From Flavobacteriales bacterium UBA3431 (GTDB lineage Bacteria > Bacteroidota > Bacteroidia > Flavobacteriales > Schleiferiaceae), in assembly GCA_002381225.1 (NCBI GenBank), contig DFSS01000031.1, positions 2,895 through 10,622 of the forward strand: a DNA stretch of 7,728 nt, given 5' to 3'. Under the pieces are notes generated by a model. The model was not told where the DNA came from and made no database searches. It was given only the letters and a program-made list of their open reading frames with translations. Below, one piece after another: positions 6,931 to 7,728 of the stretch. Positions within the stretch are counted from its first letter, which is position 1. Each line of letters begins with the position of its first letter. Made by a program: the position numbers and the translations under genes.

Positions 6931-6975
6931 GGTACTATATTTGAATACTGTACAAAGGAACTACACTCTGTTGCC
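6931..6975. promoter_or_regulatory. Divergent promoter region between the SCO and MbnP-like genes
   Basis: These 45 bp separate two divergent starts and must contain or border both promoters. On the plus strand TATATTTG at 6936-6943 matches the Bacteroidota -7 box TAnnTTTG exactly and lies 32 bp before the ATG at 6976, giving a predicted leader of about 25 nt. The -33 TTTG element is not clear; a T-run at 6916-6921 lies in roughly the right zone. On the minus strand I see no perfect -7 box. No strong operator palindrome stands out. Confidence 0.5.
6936..6943 (+). promoter_or_regulatory. Candidate Bacteroidota -7 box for the MbnP-like gene
   Basis: TATATTTG matches TAnnTTTG at every fixed position and is correctly placed upstream of the ATG at 6976. 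The upstream -33 element is weak, so this is a good but unproven promoter. Confidence 0.5.
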
Positions 6976-7728
6976 ATGAAAAAATTTGCTTTACCCCTTT
7001 TGGTTGCAGGAATCCTACTGACAAGCTGTGACCCTGAAAAGAAGCCTGAAATTGTCAATCTAGAGGTCGTGGTTCAGCCTGTTTTTGGAGCTGGAAATGC
7101 CCCCGTTTCATACAACGACGCCTCCTACGCCATGGGCACCGACACAGTGAAGTTCACCCGAAATGACTTCGTACTTTCTGAATTTGCCCTCCTCGACGAG
7201 CAAGGTGCACGCGTGGATATTCGCAATGAGTACGCCTATTTAAGCTTGCCAAATCGCAACAGTTTTACACTTCCCACGACTATTTCCGCGGGCCAATACG
7301 CGGGCTTTGCCTTTGCGATTGGCCTGGACAGTACGACGAATCATGGGGATCCAAGCATTTGGGGAGGCAGCCACCCGTTAAATCCCGCCGTCAACAATCT
7401 CCACTGGGGTTGGACGGGTGGGTACATTTTTGCTGCCATGGAAGGGTACTACCAAAAGGATGGAGCACAAACACCCTGGCTCTATCACATTGCCCTTTTG
7501 GAAAACCGCATGGAGGTGGTCGTGGAGACCCCACTGGATTTAACGGATTTCAAAACCTTGACCTTACATCTAGACTTAGAGAAATTCTTCAAGGCCGTTC
7601 ATGCCCTCAGCCCGAATGAAGATGGGGACTTTAGCCATAGCACCTTTGACAACGGTTTAGCGCACAAGCTTTCCGAGAATCTGAGCCAGAGCTTCCAATT
7701 TGCCTCTCTCGAAAACCAAACACCGTGA
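6976..7728 (+). CDS. MbnP-like copper-binding lipoprotein
   Basis: The 250-residue protein starts with a textbook lipoprotein signal (MKKFALPLLVAGILLTSC, lipobox LTSC, lipid-bearing Cys18) and should sit in the cell envelope. The rest matches the MbnP family: an N-terminal beta strand (VNLEVVVQPVF), a FVLSEFALLDE strand, GFAFAIGLDST (110-120), then HPLNP and HWGWTGGYIF (143-152), EGYY and a late WLYHIALLENRMEV. Known MbnP proteins bind copper, and in characterised relatives a Trp is oxidised to kynurenine by the di-heme partner MbnH. Trp144 and Trp146 with His133, His143 and His171 are the visible candidates here, not proven ligands. The frame is open back to 6607, but that part is antisense to the SCO gene; the start at 6976 gives the signal peptide and follows the -7 box at 6936. 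The stop (TGA) is the last three bases of the window, so downstream partners cannot be seen. Confidence 0.87.
   Translation: MKKFALPLLVAGILLTSCDPEKKPEIVNLEVVVQPVFGAGNAPVSYNDASYAMGTDTVKFTRNDFVLSEFALLDEQGARVDIRNEYAYLSLPNRNSFTLPTTISAGQYAGFAFAIGLDSTTNHGDPSIWGGSHPLNPAVNNLHWGWTGGYIFAAMEGYYQKDGAQTPWLYHIALLENRMEVVVETPLDLTDFKTLTLHLDLEKFFKAVHALSPNEDGDFSHSTFDNGLAHKLSENLSQSFQFASLENQTP

Noticed and set aside
6607..6975. Upstream extension of the MbnP-like reading frame to an ATG at 6607
   Set aside because: This part is antisense to the well-supported SCO gene, would bury the lipoprotein signal peptide inside the protein, and lies upstream of the best promoter box. The start at 6976 gives a textbook LTSC lipoprotein.

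Overview
The window looks like a piece of a Bacteroidota chromosome, probably from the Flavobacteriales or a relative. The evidence is a very large secreted protein with a type IX secretion (T9SS) C-terminal sorting domain, a Bacteroidota-type Ig-like lipoprotein, an MbnP-like lipoprotein, an SCO protein, gene starts without Shine-Dalgarno sequences, and one good TAnnTTTG-type -7 promoter box. Base composition is roughly balanced, so it is not one of the very AT-rich flavobacteria. The taxonomic call is inference from gene content. It holds five protein-coding genes, tightly packed, with no RNA gene, insertion sequence, CRISPR array or long non-coding stretch.

Left part (1-4151, minus strand): one uninterrupted reading frame of 1,383 codons that runs off the left edge. 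It encodes a signal peptide, a GEVETED-type domain, five fibronectin-III-like (FN3) modules interleaved with three MAM/jelly-roll-like modules and one module carrying a SYGDGWNG motif, an Ig-like segment and most of a T9SS type A sorting domain. It is a cell-surface or released protein built by internal duplication. About 20-25 C-terminal residues should lie outside the window.

Middle (4184-5413, plus strand): divergent from the giant gene across only 32 bp is a 409-residue Ig-like (Big_5/SbsA-like) probable lipoprotein with a carboxypeptidase-regulatory-like domain and EF-hand-like acidic loops. It converges, with a 21-bp gap, on the next operon.

Right part (5435-7728): a two-gene minus-strand operon, SCO-family protein followed by an omega-amidase/nitrilase (stop and start overlap as ATGA). 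Across a 45-bp divergent promoter region lies a plus-strand MbnP-like lipoprotein gene that ends exactly at the window edge. SCO proteins handle copper for cytochrome oxidase, and MbnP proteins bind copper in the periplasm. Their back-to-back arrangement suggests a small copper-handling locus, and a di-heme MbnH/cytochrome-c-peroxidase-like gene would be expected just to the right. The amidase is a housekeeping-type 2-oxoacid-amide hydrolase with no obvious link to copper.
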